DNA of 33,689 nucleotides from Roseburia hominis (GCA_021771815.1 JAETOE010000038.1:1-33689), one strand, 5' to 3'; counted from the first letter of the stretch, positions 8,194 to 17,178 are shown. The notes: generated by a model from the letters alone, not told the origin. Numbers and translations: made by a program.

Positions 8194-8262
8194 AACGAAT
8201 GTAAGGAAGAAAACGAAAGTTTTCTTCAACAAAATAACGAAAATGTTGTGGGAGGTAGAAAA

Positions 8263-9669
8263 ATGAAAAAGAAGCTTGTAAGTGTAATTCTAAGTGTAAC
8301 AATGGCTGCTTCTCTTTTAGCGGGGTGTGGGGCAGACAACGGTAGCAGTAACGGCGACAGCAACGGGAATAGCACAGACAACGTAGAAAGTACACCGCAG
8401 ACAGAGGCGGCAGAAGCAGAAGCGCCGACGGATGGCGCCGCAGAGGGTGCAACTATCAGCGTAGCGGCCATCGAGACGGCATATGGTTCTGAAATGTGGC
8501 AGGAAGTAGCAGATGCATTTACCGCGGAGACCGGTATTGCTGTTGAACTTACGACAGATAAGAATCTGGAGGATGTGATCGGACCATCTATGCAGGGCGG
8601 TGAGTACCCGGATGTGATTCATCTGGCTACCGGCCGTGAGGCAGGTCTGACAGAGCAGTTTATCAAAGGCAACATGATTGCGGATATTACGGATGTTTTG
8701 TCTATGACGATTCCGGGTGAGACAGCTATTGTATCAGACAAGATTGCCGGCGGTTTCACAGAGACGTCTCTGACAAATCCTTATAATGACGGTAAGACTT
8801 ATCTGGCTCCGATGTTCTATTCTCCCTGCGGATTATTCTATAATGCAGGATTGCTGGAGGAGAAAGGCTGGGAAGTTCCTACGACCTGGGATGAGATGTG
8901 GGAGTTAGGCGATAAGGCAAAAGAGGAAGGTATCTACTTATTTACATATCCGACCACAGGATACTTTGACGCATTCTTCTATGCATTGATGTATTCCGTA
9001 GGCGGAACGGAGTTCTTTGAGAAGGCAACTCATTACGAGGAGGGAATCTGGGAGACTCCTGAAGCACAGACATACTTTGATATCATTACTAAATTAGCAT
9101 CCTACACCAATCCGATCACACCGGCACAGGCAAATGATCAGGACTTTACACAGAATCAGCAGCTGGTACTTGACAACAAGGCTATTTTCATGCCAAACGG
9201 TACATGGATTGTCGGCGAGATGGCTGAGGCTCCGCGTGCAGACGGCTTTAAGTGGGGGATGACAGCTCTTCCTGCAGTAAAGGACGGCGGAGATGGCTAC
9301 AGCTATACATGGTTTGAGCAGGCATGGATTCCATCCGGAGCAGAGCATCAGGAGGAGGCAAAGCAGTTTATTGCATTCCTTTACAGCGATGTGGCCTGCG
9401 AGATTTTTGCAAAACATGGTGCAATTCAGCCGGTACTTGGCATTGCCGACAAGTTAGAGGGCGACAACGTGATGTTCTATTCTATTTATGACAATGGAGC
9501 AAAGGCAGCTATGGGTAACTTCGCAGCATTTGAAGCAATCCCTGGCGTTGAGGTTCGTACCGTATTCCTCGATCCGGTGAACTCTCTGGTTTCAGGAGAT
9601 ATGACTGAGGAGCAGTGGATTGAGAGCGTAATTTCCGCAAGCGATCAGATGCGTGAAAATTTAAAATAA
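8263..9669 (+). CDS. Sugar-binding lipoprotein (system B, GNB/LNB candidate)
   Basis: This is the 468-residue binding protein of a CUT1 importer. The signal peptide begins MKKKLVSVILSV and ends in the lipobox LLAGC with Cys22; a Ser/Asn/Gly/Glu-rich linker follows before the binding fold. The ATG at 8263 is chosen because GGGAGG lies seven bases ahead; the in-frame GTG at 8248 would place that site inside the coding region. It begins the operon that ends in the GH112 phosphorylase and hexosamine kinase, so its ligand is probably galacto-N-biose or lacto-N-biose, by analogy with the bifidobacterial system. That ligand is an inference from context, not from binding residues. Confidence 0.92.
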   Translation: MKKKLVSVILSVTMAASLLAGCGADNGSSNGDSNGNSTDNVESTPQTEAAEAEAPTDGAAEGATISVAAIETAYGSEMWQEVADAFTAETGIAVELTTDKNLEDVIGPSMQGGEYPDVIHLATGREAGLTEQFIKGNMIADITDVLSMTIPGETAIVSDKIAGGFTETSLTNPYNDGKTYLAPMFYSPCGLFYNAGLLEEKGWEVPTTWDEMWELGDKAKEEGIYLFTYPTTGYFDAFFYALMYSVGGTEFFEKATHYEEGIWETPEAQTYFDIITKLASYTNPITPAQANDQDFTQNQQLVLDNKAIFMPNGTWIVGEMAEAPRADGFKWGMTALPAVKDGGDGYSYTWFEQAWIPSGAEHQEEAKQFIAFLYSDVACEIFAKHGAIQPVLGIADKLEGDNVMFYSIYDNGAKAAMGNFAAFEAIPGVEVRTVFLDPVNSLVSGDMTEEQWIESVISASDQMRENLK

Positions 9670-9704
9670 TAACATCCTTAAGAAATACGATAAAGAATCA
9701 AAGG

Positions 9705-9735
9705 ACGGCGGGCAGAATACTTGCCCGCCGTTTTT
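9705..9735 (+). terminator. Hairpin terminator between binding protein and permease
   Basis: ACGGCGGGCA at 9705-9714 pairs perfectly with TGCCCGCCGT at 9722-9731, followed by a T run. It lies within the system B operon, at the same place as in systems A and C. Confidence 0.88.
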
Positions 9736-9794
9736 AAACACAGGCTTGGAATCACTCACAGCGCGTGACCCCATGTTTAGGAAAGGAGAAGGGC

Positions 9795-10679
9795 ATGAAA
9801 AGTTCCAGAAGACGTAACGGATTTTTGCTTGTATGTATTGCGCCGGCGGTCATTTTATTCGTCATCTTTATGATTGTGCCTACGATGAATGTATTTCGCA
9901 TGTCATTGTATGAAAAAGGCGCATATTCACCGGACGAAACATTTGTCGGACTGAAAAATTTTCAAGTATTATTCAATGACAGTAATTTCATTCGTGCCAT
10001 GCAGAATACGATTTTGCTGATTGTTGTAGTGACAATTATAACCTTTGCATTTGCACTGGTTTTTGCCGGTATTCTGACGAGGGAAAAGATAAAGGGACAG
10101 AATTTCTTCCGGGTTGTTTTTTATATTCCGAATATATTATCGATCGTAGTTATTGCAGGTATTTTTTCTGCAATCTATAAACCGGAAAACGGTATGTTAA
10201 ACAGCATCATCGGATTATTCCGTGATATGAAAGACCCGATTCTGTGGAAGGGCGAGTCTTTAGTAATGGTCAGCCTTATTATTGCGATGGTATGGCAGGC
10301 GATTGGTTACTATATGGTCATGTATATGGCGTCTATGGCAAGTGTGCCGGAAAGTCTTTATGAAAGTGCAAACTTAGACGGCGCAGGCAGGGTCACACAG
10401 TTCTTCCAGATCACGATACCACTGATTTGGACGAATATCCGCACCACATTGACATTCTTTATAATTTCAACAATAAATATGGCGTTTCTTTTTGTAAAAG
10501 CAATGACTTCCGGCGGACCAAACGGTGCATCCGAGGTGGCATTGAGCTATATGTACGGACAGAAGGATGCGGGGTTATATGGTTACAGTATGGCAATCGG
10601 GGTTGTGATCTTTCTGTTCTCCTTTGCGCTTTCTGCATTGGTAAATAAGGTTACGGATCGTGAACCGCTGGAATTTTAG
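9795..10679 (+). CDS. ABC sugar permease, MalF type (system B)
   Basis: This is a channel subunit of the system B importer, 294 residues, with about six helices. The ATPase-docking loop is seen near residue 190 as ESANLDGAGRVTQFFQITIP, a variant in which the usual EAA reads ESA. The ATG at 9795 is preferred because AAAGGAG lies six bases ahead; an upstream GTG at 9765 would add ten residues without a ribosome binding site. The next permease begins 12 bases after the stop. Confidence 0.92.
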   Translation: MKSSRRRNGFLLVCIAPAVILFVIFMIVPTMNVFRMSLYEKGAYSPDETFVGLKNFQVLFNDSNFIRAMQNTILLIVVVTIITFAFALVFAGILTREKIKGQNFFRVVFYIPNILSIVVIAGIFSAIYKPENGMLNSIIGLFRDMKDPILWKGESLVMVSLIIAMVWQAIGYYMVMYMASMASVPESLYESANLDGAGRVTQFFQITIPLIWTNIRTTLTFFIISTINMAFLFVKAMTSGGPNGASEVALSYMYGQKDAGLYGYSMAIGVVIFLFSFALSALVNKVTDREPLEF

Positions 10680-10690
10680 GAGGGACGGAT

Positions 10691-11581
10691 ATGAGTGAAA
10701 ATAAGCATACGGATTCGGTCAACCGTTTGTACAAATTTTTTATCTATTTTGTTTTGATTCTGCTTACAATCACGATTCTTGTGCCGGTTGCATGGGTATT
10801 TCTGGCGTCTGTCAAGCAGAACAGTGAGTTTTATGGGAATCCGTGGACGCTGCCGGCAGGATTTTACTGGCAGAACTTTATAGACGCATGGAATACGGCA
10901 CAGATGGGTGACTACATGTTAAATTCTGTGCTGGTTACAGCATTGTCGCTCCTGTTGTTGTTAATCGTGGCATTGCCGGCATCCTATTGTCTCTCGCGAT
11001 TCAAATTTAAGGGTAGCAAATTTTTGAATACGGCATTTATGGCAGGTCTGTTTATCAATGTAAACTATATTGTAGTACCGATATTTTTGATGCTAAGAGA
11101 CGGGGATGCATGGTTAAAAAAGGTGTTTGGAAATGGGTTTCTGCTGAATAATCTGGTTGTGCTTGCGGTTGTCTATGCAGCGACTGCACTGCCATTTACC
11201 ATTTACCTGTTATCGGGATATTTTTCAACGTTGGCACACGATTATGAGGAGGCAGCTTATATTGACGGGGCAGGTTACAGTACAACCATGTGGAAGATTA
11301 TTTTCCCAATGGCAAAGCCGTCGATCATCACCATAATTTTATTTAACTTTCTCTCCTTCTGGAATGAATACATTATTTCCATGACGTTGATGAGTTCCGC
11401 AAAAGGACCGAAGACGCTGCCGGTAGGATTATTGAACCTGATGCAGGCACAGCAGTCCGCGGCACAGTACGGCATTATGTATGCGGGTCTTGTAATTGTA
11501 ATGCTTCCGACCTTGATTTTATATATCTGCGTACAGAACAAGCTGACACAGGGAATGACGGTTGGCGGCTTAAAGGGTTGA
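10691..11581 (+). CDS. ABC sugar permease, MalG type (system B)
   Basis: This is the second channel subunit, 296 residues. The EAA loop near residue 186 reads EEAAYIDGAGYSTTMWKIIF followed by PMAKPS, and the C-terminus ends in TVGGLKG, as usual for MalG-type subunits. AGGAGGG precedes the start, partly within the end of the upstream gene. No ATPase gene follows; a small membrane protein gene does. Confidence 0.93.
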   Translation: MSENKHTDSVNRLYKFFIYFVLILLTITILVPVAWVFLASVKQNSEFYGNPWTLPAGFYWQNFIDAWNTAQMGDYMLNSVLVTALSLLLLLIVALPASYCLSRFKFKGSKFLNTAFMAGLFINVNYIVVPIFLMLRDGDAWLKKVFGNGFLLNNLVVLAVVYAATALPFTIYLLSGYFSTLAHDYEEAAYIDGAGYSTTMWKIIFPMAKPSIITIILFNFLSFWNEYIISMTLMSSAKGPKTLPVGLLNLMQAQQSAAQYGIMYAGLVIVMLPTLILYICVQNKLTQGMTVGGLKG

Positions 11582-11606
11582 GTTGCAAAAGGAAAGGAGA
11601 AAGACG

Positions 11607-11813
11607 ATGGAATTTTGGAAAGAAAACGCAAAATTAAGGCTGATTTTAATTGCGATTCTGTTTATTGCAGGAATCGCTGCTACGATTGCCGGATGGCGTC
11701 TTACCGGTCAGATGATGGGACTGGGAATCATGATTGTGGGTGTAATCTGTTTATTGGGGGCATTGTGGATTTACAATAAGCCCTTTGAGAGACCGCATAA
11801 AAAGAAAGTATAA
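11607..11813 (+). CDS. Small two-helix membrane protein, unknown function
   Basis: This 68-residue protein begins MEFWKENAKLRL and has two predicted membrane helices: about residues 11-28 (LILIAILFIAGIAATIAG) and about 35-54 (GLGIMIVGVICLLGALWIY). A basic tail, RPHKKKV, ends it, so both ends are probably cytoplasmic. The ATG at 11607 has AAAGGAG six bases ahead; a TTG at 11583 is less likely. It sits between the second permease and the phosphorylase, 25 bases after one and 12 before the other, so it is co-transcribed with the importer. It could be an accessory subunit of the importer. I do not recognise a characterised family. Confidence 0.8.
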   Translation: MEFWKENAKLRLILIAILFIAGIAATIAGWRLTGQMMGLGIMIVGVICLLGALWIYNKPFERPHKKKV

Positions 11814-11825
11814 AAGGAGCAGAAC

Positions 11826-14000
11826 ATGAGTGAGTTAGAAAACAGAAAAACAGGACGGGTTACAATTCCGACAAATCTGGATGTGGTTCCTGAGACCATT
11901 GAAATTCTAAAGCGCTGGGGTGCAGACGCAATCCGTGACTGCGATGGAACGGAATTTCCGGAGGAGTTGACCAGAGTCGGAGCAAAAATATATTCTACCT
12001 ATTACACCACCCGCAAGGACAACGCATGGGCAAAGGCGAATCCGGATGAGGTACAGCAATGTTATATCATGACCGGATTTTATACGGCGACGGAAAAGGA
12101 GTTGTCTATTCCGCTGATGAAGGGGATTTCCGATGAGCTGATGGAGGTAAATACGAGAGACGACATCAAGCGCTGGTGGGAGGTCGTGGACCGTTCCTCG
12201 GGGGAGGTCGTGCCGGCGGAACAGTGGGAGTACGATGAGAAGACCGGCTGCGTTGTGATTGAGGAGACGAAGGCATTTCATGAATATACGGTCAGCTTTC
12301 TGGCGTATTTAATCTGGGATCCGGTGCATATGTACAATGCCGTGACAAATGACTGGAAGGATTTTGAGCATCAGATTACTTTTGATGTGAGACAGCCGAA
12401 AACGCATCAGTATTCCATGGATCGGCTGCGCAGGTTCTGCGAGGAACATCCCTATGTGAATGTGATTCGCTATACTACATTTTTCCATCAGTTTACCCTG
12501 CTCTTTGATGAGCTAAAACGCGAGAAATATGTGGACTGGTATGGTTATTCCGCATCCGTAAGCCCCTATATTCTGGAGCAGTTTGAAAAAGAGGCAGGAT
12601 ATAAGTTCAGACCGGAATATATCATCGACCAGGGGTATTACAACAACCAGTACCGCGTGCCAGGCAAAGAGTACAAGGATTTTCAGGCATTTCAGCGCCG
12701 TGAAGTGGCAAAGCTCGCAAAAGAGATGGTGGACATCACGCATGAATGCGGAAAGGAAGCCATGATGTTTCTGGGCGACCACTGGATCGGAACGGAGCCG
12801 TTTATGCCGGAGTTTGCGACCATCGGACTGGATGCAGTGGTGGGAAGTGTGGGAAATGGAAGCACACTGCGGCTGATTTCTGATATTTCCGGTGTGAAAT
12901 ACACCGAGGGAAGATTTTTGCCATACTTTTTCCCGGACACTTTCCACGAGGGCGGAAATCCGGTAAAGGAAGCAAAAGAAAACTGGATAACGGCGAGAAG
13001 GGCAATTTTGCGCAACCCGATTGACCGCATCGGCTATGGCGGTTATTTGAAGCTGGCACTTGATTTCCCGGAGTTTATCGAGTATGTGGAAGGCGTATGC
13101 AATGAGTTTCGCGAGCTATATGAAAATGCGAAGGGAACGACGCCCCATTCGGTAAAGACGGTCGCGGTGCTTAACAGCTGGGGAAAAATAAGAAGCTGGG
13201 GATGTCATATGGTACACCATGCGCTGTATCAGAAACAAAATTACAGCTATGCCGGAGTGATTGAGACATTGAGCGGCGCGCCCTTTGACGTGCGGTTTAT
13301 TTCCTTTGATGATATTTTAGAGGATGCAAACGTGCTTAACGATGTGGACGTGATTCTCAATATCGGAGACGGAGACACTGCGCATACAGGTGGCGCTGTC
13401 TGGGAGAATCCTAAAGTTTCTGCAGCCATCCGGTCATTTGTCTATCATGGAGGCGGTATCATCGGCGTCGGCGAACCATCCGGACATCAGTATCAGGGTC
13501 ATTATCTGCAGCTGGCAAATGTGCTCGGGGTGGAAAAGGAAACGGGATTTACGTTGAATTATGACAAATATAACTGGGAAGAACACCCGGAGCACTTTAT
13601 TCTTGCAGACACCACAAAACCGGTCGATTTCGGGGAAGGAAAGAAGAATATCTATGCATATGAGGGCGCACAGATTTTAGTACAGCGGGAAAAAGAAGTG
13701 CAGATGGCGGTAAACGAATTCGGAAGCGGGCGTGCAGTATATATCAGCGGGCTTCCCTACAGCTTCGAAAACAGCAGAATTCTGTACCGGAGTATTCTCT
13801 GGAGCGCGCATGGAGAAGAAGAATTAAAGCGCTGGTTCAGTTCAAATTATAATGTGGAAGTGCACGCATATGTCAAGAACGGAAAGTACTGCGTTGTAAA
13901 CAATACTTATGAACCGCAGAGCACAGTTGTTTACCGCGGCGACGGAAGCAGCTTTGAACTGCAGCTTATGGAAAATGAAATCAGATGGTACAGCATTTGA
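11826..14000 (+). CDS. lnpA: GH112 1,3-beta-galactosyl-N-acetylhexosamine phosphorylase
   Basis: This cytoplasmic enzyme splits galacto-N-biose or lacto-N-biose with inorganic phosphate into alpha-galactose-1-phosphate and GalNAc or GlcNAc. At 724 residues it has the usual family length. Recognisable segments include GRVTIPTNLDVVPETIEIL, RWGADAIRDCDGTEFPEEL near the N-terminus, and MMFLGDHWIGTEPF, in which D318 probably corresponds to the catalytic acid (D313 in the bifidobacterial enzyme). The TIM-barrel is followed by a Rossmann-like domain (NIGDGDTAHTGGAVW) and a beta domain. There is no signal peptide. AAGGAG precedes the start. GH112 also contains galactosyl-rhamnose phosphorylases, but the neighbouring N-acetylhexosamine kinase favours the HexNAc disaccharides. 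Preference between galacto- and lacto-N-biose cannot be read from the sequence. Confidence 0.93.
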   Translation: MSELENRKTGRVTIPTNLDVVPETIEILKRWGADAIRDCDGTEFPEELTRVGAKIYSTYYTTRKDNAWAKANPDEVQQCYIMTGFYTATEKELSIPLMKGISDELMEVNTRDDIKRWWEVVDRSSGEVVPAEQWEYDEKTGCVVIEETKAFHEYTVSFLAYLIWDPVHMYNAVTNDWKDFEHQITFDVRQPKTHQYSMDRLRRFCEEHPYVNVIRYTTFFHQFTLLFDELKREKYVDWYGYSASVSPYILEQFEKEAGYKFRPEYIIDQGYYNNQYRVPGKEYKDFQAFQRREVAKLAKEMVDITHECGKEAMMFLGDHWIGTEPFMPEFATIGLDAVVGSVGNGSTLRLISDISGVKYTEGRFLPYFFPDTFHEGGNPVKEAKENWITARRAILRNPIDRIGYGGYLKLALDFPEFIEYVEGVCNEFRELYENAKGTTPHSVKTVAVLNSWGKIRSWGCHMVHHALYQKQNYSYAGVIETLSGAPFDVRFISFDDILEDANVLNDVDVILNIGDGDTAHTGGAVWENPKVSAAIRSFVYHGGGIIGVGEPSGHQYQGHYLQLANVLGVEKETGFTLNYDKYNWEEHPEHFILADTTKPVDFGEGKKNIYAYEGAQILVQREKEVQMAVNEFGSGRAVYISGLPYSFENSRILYRSILWSAHGEEELKRWFSSNYNVEVHAYVKNGKYCVVNNTYEPQSTVVYRGDGSSFELQLMENEIRWYSI

Positions 14001-14018
14001 CAGGAAAGGGATAAAAAA

Positions 14019-14945
14019 ATGAGAAAACCAGTGCTAATCATCATGGCTGCCGGTATGGGCAGCCGCTATGGCGGATTAAAGCAGATTGATGCTATGGACG
14101 AACAGGGACATATTATCATGGATTTTTCTATTTTTGATGCGAAAAAGGCGGGCTTTGAAAAGGTAGTTTTTATCATCAAAAAAGAGGACGAAGAGGATTT
14201 TAAGGAAGCAATCGGGAACCGCATCGAAAAGGTGATAGACGTCGCCTATGCATATCAGGATCTGCATAATCTTCCGGACGGCTACGAAGTTCCGGATGGA
14301 AGGATGAAGCCTTGGGGAACCGCGCATGCAGTGTTGAGCTGTAAGGGTATGATTGACGGTCCGTTTGCAGTCATTAATGCGGACGATTATTACGGCGCAG
14401 ACGCGTTTCAGAAAATTTATGAGTATCTGTCCACGCATGAGGACGATGAAATCTACCGTTATACAATGGTGGGTTACCGACTGATAAACACGTTGACGGA
14501 AAACGGTCATGTAGCGCGGGGAATCTGTGAAGTAAACGAAAAAGGAGAGCTTATACGTGTCACGGAACGGACACAGATTGTAAAAAGGGGCGATGGCGGC
14601 GCTTATACGGAAGATGATGGCGTAAACTGGACTACATTGCCGGGGGATACGATTGTATCCATGAATATGTGGGGATTTACGGCAGGATTTTTAAAGGAGA
14701 TAGAAGACAGTTTTGTGGCATTTTTAGAGGAAAGTATCAAGAAAAATCCACTGAAATGTGAATATTTTCTGCCGACGGTCGTGAGCAGCCTGTTGGACAA
14801 AAAGAAGGCGGGTGTAGCTGTTTTGACTTCAAAAGATAAATGGTATGGTGTAACTTACAAGGAGGATAAGCCGATAGTCGTCGATGCAATCAGGAGATTC
14901 AAAAGCGAGGGTTTATATCCAGAGAATTTATGGGGGAATGAATAA
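14019..14945 (+). CDS. Sugar-1-phosphate nucleotidyltransferase
   Basis: This 308-residue protein has the Rossmann-type nucleotidyltransferase fold. The nucleotide loop IIMAAGMGSRYGGLKQ is at the N-terminus (the GxGxRxxxxK signature), and FAVINADDYYGADAF carries the metal-binding acidic residues. It would transfer a nucleotidyl group to a sugar-1-phosphate. It lies 18 bases after the phosphorylase and overlaps the kinase gene by one base, so its substrate is likely GlcNAc-1-P or GalNAc-1-P from the kinase, or Gal-1-P from the phosphorylase. In bifidobacteria the matching place holds uridylyltransferase and epimerase genes (lnpC, lnpD), which are absent here. Base and acceptor specificity are not settled by sequence. 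Confidence 0.85.
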   Translation: MRKPVLIIMAAGMGSRYGGLKQIDAMDEQGHIIMDFSIFDAKKAGFEKVVFIIKKEDEEDFKEAIGNRIEKVIDVAYAYQDLHNLPDGYEVPDGRMKPWGTAHAVLSCKGMIDGPFAVINADDYYGADAFQKIYEYLSTHEDDEIYRYTMVGYRLINTLTENGHVARGICEVNEKGELIRVTERTQIVKRGDGGAYTEDDGVNWTTLPGDTIVSMNMWGFTAGFLKEIEDSFVAFLEESIKKNPLKCEYFLPTVVSSLLDKKKAGVAVLTSKDKWYGVTYKEDKPIVVDAIRRFKSEGLYPENLWGNE

Positions 14946-16072
14946 TGGGCGCAGTATTGGAAGAGCAGAAAAGAGAAGTAATTGAGAATTTCTGTTTTGA
15001 GGGTGTCTGTCACAACGATGTTCTCTGGGGCAACGGGCACATCAATGATACATATCGGCTGACCTTTGATATTGGAGATAAGGAACAAAAACGCTACATT
15101 TTACAGCGGATGAACCGGAGTATTTTTTTAAAACCGGCGGAAGTGATGGAGAATATCATGGGTGTAACTTCCTATCTGCGAAAAAAAATTATTGAAAATG
15201 GAGGAGATCCGGAGCGTGAGACTTTAAATGTGATTCCTGCAAAGAACAAAAAGGCATATTACGTGGATTCACAGGGAGAATATTGGAGAGCGTATACTTT
15301 CATTGAGCATGCAACCTGTTTTGACCAGGTAGAAAAACCGAAAGATTTCTACGAGAGCGCGGTTGCCTTTGGTAATTTTCAGAGGCTGCTTGCCGATTAT
15401 CCGGTTGAGAAGCTGCATGAGACAATTCCCGGCTTTCATGACACGAAAGCCAGATTTGAGGTGTTTAAAAAGGCGGTGGAGGTGGATGTATGCAAGCGGG
15501 CTTCATCCGTAAAACAGGAAATTGATTTTGTACTTGCAAGGGAGGATGTCGCAGATTACTTTGGCGATTTGATTGCAAAAAATGAGGTGCCGTTTCGGGT
15601 AACGCACAACGACACAAAATTGAATAACATTATGATTGATAATGAAACGCGCAAAGGAATCTGTGTCATTGACTTAGATACGGTCATGCCGGGACTGGCA
15701 ATGAATGATTTTGGCGATTCCATCCGTTTTGGAGCAAGTACGGGACTTGAGGATGAGCCGGATCTTGACAAAGTATGGTGTGATATGAATCTGTTTGAGC
15801 TCTACACGAAGGGATTTATAGAAGGCTGCGGCGGAAAATTGACAAAACAGGAGATTGCGTTGCTGCCGATGGGTGCGAAGGTCATGACCTTTGAATGCGG
15901 AATGCGGTTTTTGACAGATTATCTGCAGGGAGATACCTATTTTAAGATTCACAGACCACAGCAGAATCTGGACCGCTGCCGGACACAGTTTAAACTGGTC
16001 TGGGATATGGAGGCAAAGTGGAAGACGATGCAGGAAATTGTAAAGAAATATCAGGGCTTATCATTCAGATAA
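14945..16072 (+). CDS. nahK: N-acetylhexosamine 1-kinase, NahK/LnpB type
   Basis: This 375-residue kinase of the aminoglycoside-phosphotransferase fold would phosphorylate GlcNAc or GalNAc at the anomeric carbon. Landmarks are WGNGHINDTY near the N-terminus, the catalytic loop VTHNDTKLNNIMID, the metal-binding segment VIDLDTVMPG, and the DFGDSIRFGAS element, all in the arrangement of bifidobacterial NahK. The ATG overlaps the previous TAA by one base (TAATG), which suggests coupled translation. The 3' end overlaps the convergent PAP2 gene by eight bases, and no terminator is visible between them. Homoserine-kinase-like relatives exist, but the neighbours make the hexosamine assignment strong. 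Confidence 0.9.
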   Translation: MGAVLEEQKREVIENFCFEGVCHNDVLWGNGHINDTYRLTFDIGDKEQKRYILQRMNRSIFLKPAEVMENIMGVTSYLRKKIIENGGDPERETLNVIPAKNKKAYYVDSQGEYWRAYTFIEHATCFDQVEKPKDFYESAVAFGNFQRLLADYPVEKLHETIPGFHDTKARFEVFKKAVEVDVCKRASSVKQEIDFVLAREDVADYFGDLIAKNEVPFRVTHNDTKLNNIMIDNETRKGICVIDLDTVMPGLAMNDFGDSIRFGASTGLEDEPDLDKVWCDMNLFELYTKGFIEGCGGKLTKQEIALLPMGAKVMTFECGMRFLTDYLQGDTYFKIHRPQQNLDRCRTQFKLVWDMEAKWKTMQEIVKKYQGLSFR

Positions 16073-16559
16073 CCCAATAGCCGATGTACCCGCTTACAAT
16101 GGCAAAAAGCGCCCCGGCGATGACGTCGCGCGGTTCGTGCACGCCGCCGACGACGCGGATGACGCCGAGCGCGGCGCCGATGACAAAGAGTCCGACGCCT
16201 ATGCCGGGATATAAGTAGAACGCTGTCATGGCGATAATGAACACGGAAAAGACATGACGGCTGGGAAAGGACTTGCCGGAAGTCTCCTTTTCGATTGCCG
16301 GGGGCAGATCGAACCGCTCGTAAGGTCTTTGTGCATTAAAGACTCTGCGGAAGACCGTGACAATAAGGAAGGTGACGGCAGGAACGATGACGGCGCGCAG
16401 AAGAAACGGATCGCGCCGGGAAAAGAGAAGGAGAAGCAGCGACGGATAGAGCACGAACACAAATCCGGTCAACAGGCGGTTCAAAAAGCGTGTCAACCGG
16501 ATTCTGCGCGGGTGATTGCGGATGATATTCGTAATTTTGATATATTCGTTTTTGGTCAT
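16065..16559 (-). CDS. PAP2-family membrane phosphatase
   Basis: This 164-residue membrane protein carries the three phosphatase motifs: RRVFNAQRP (the K/RxxxxxxRP box), FPSRH with the catalytic-relay His, and RVVGGVHEPRDV with the nucleophile His and following Asp. About five helices are visible. Such proteins dephosphorylate lipid phosphates, for example undecaprenyl pyrophosphate or phosphatidylglycerol phosphate. GAAGGA precedes the ATG. It lies 47 bases after the LspA-like gene in the same direction and is likely co-transcribed with it. The exact substrate is unknown. Confidence 0.87.
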   Translation of the reverse strand: MTKNEYIKITNIIRNHPRRIRLTRFLNRLLTGFVFVLYPSLLLLLFSRRDPFLLRAVIVPAVTFLIVTVFRRVFNAQRPYERFDLPPAIEKETSGKSFPSRHVFSVFIIAMTAFYLYPGIGVGLFVIGAALGVIRVVGGVHEPRDVIAGALFAIVSGYIGYWVI

Positions 16560-16606
16560 TGTTATTTTCCTTCAAGCTGTGGTAAAATCAAACTGTTCAT
16601 ATACGT

Positions 16607-17074
16607 TTACTGCATGTGCCGCTGTGCGGTTTCCGCTCCGGCGACTGCAAGCAGCGCGCCGATGAAAACGCAGAAATCCGAGATGTTAAAGATGATATTG
16701 CGAAGTCTTTTCGGACCGATATTGATGTGGAAATAGTCCACAACATGTCCCTTTGTGTAACGGTCGTACAGGTTGCTTAAGCCCCCGCCGAGCAGCAGGG
16801 CAACGCCTGTCTTTTCGAGCGGACGCCCCGATGTGCGCATCAGAAAATAGGAGAAAACGCCGACAATGACAAGCGCGGCGGAGTGCAGCAGGCGCATCAG
16901 TTTCGGACGTTTCTCGAGCAGATTTAAGGCGGCGCCGTCGTTATAATATTTTTCGAGGATGATTCTGCCGCCGAGGCGGGGGTGGCGCACTTTTCGCGCA
17001 TATTTTCTATCAACAAAATATTTGATGAGAAGATCTGTAATAAACACTACGCATGTAATAAGAAGATAAACCAT
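16607..17074 (-). CDS. Signal peptidase II (LspA)-like membrane protein
   Basis: This protein of 155 residues has four predicted helices and the two aspartates of lipoprotein signal peptidase: the segment GGGLSNLYDRYTKGHVVDYF and, near the C-terminus, IIFNISDFCVFIGALL. YNDGAALNLL resembles the NxGAAF box of LspA, with divergence. The ATG at 17074 is preferred because GAAAGGA lies five bases ahead; an in-frame ATG at 17092 has no clear ribosome binding site. It could be the housekeeping enzyme that matures lipoproteins such as the three binding proteins here, or a paralogue. The partnership with a PAP2 phosphatase suggests a cell-envelope unit unrelated to the sugar genes. Confidence 0.82.
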   Translation of the reverse strand: MVYLLITCVVFITDLLIKYFVDRKYARKVRHPRLGGRIILEKYYNDGAALNLLEKRPKLMRLLHSAALVIVGVFSYFLMRTSGRPLEKTGVALLLGGGLSNLYDRYTKGHVVDYFHINIGPKRLRNIIFNISDFCVFIGALLAVAGAETAQRHMQ

Positions 17075-17102
17075 AAAAATCCTTTCGTACATTTTTCTTT
17101 TT

Positions 17103-17131
17103 ATTATACCCTTACTTTGCCCAAATGAAAA
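17103..17131 (-). promoter_or_regulatory. Promoter of lspA-like/PAP2 operon
   Basis: On the minus strand TTTTCA (17131-17126) and TATAAT (17108-17103) are 17 bases apart. Transcription would start near 17096, giving a leader of about 20 bases. Confidence 0.6.
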
Positions 17132-17178
17132 GAAATTTGCCTTTTTTTATCCTTATTTGTGCATCTATCAATTAACTA

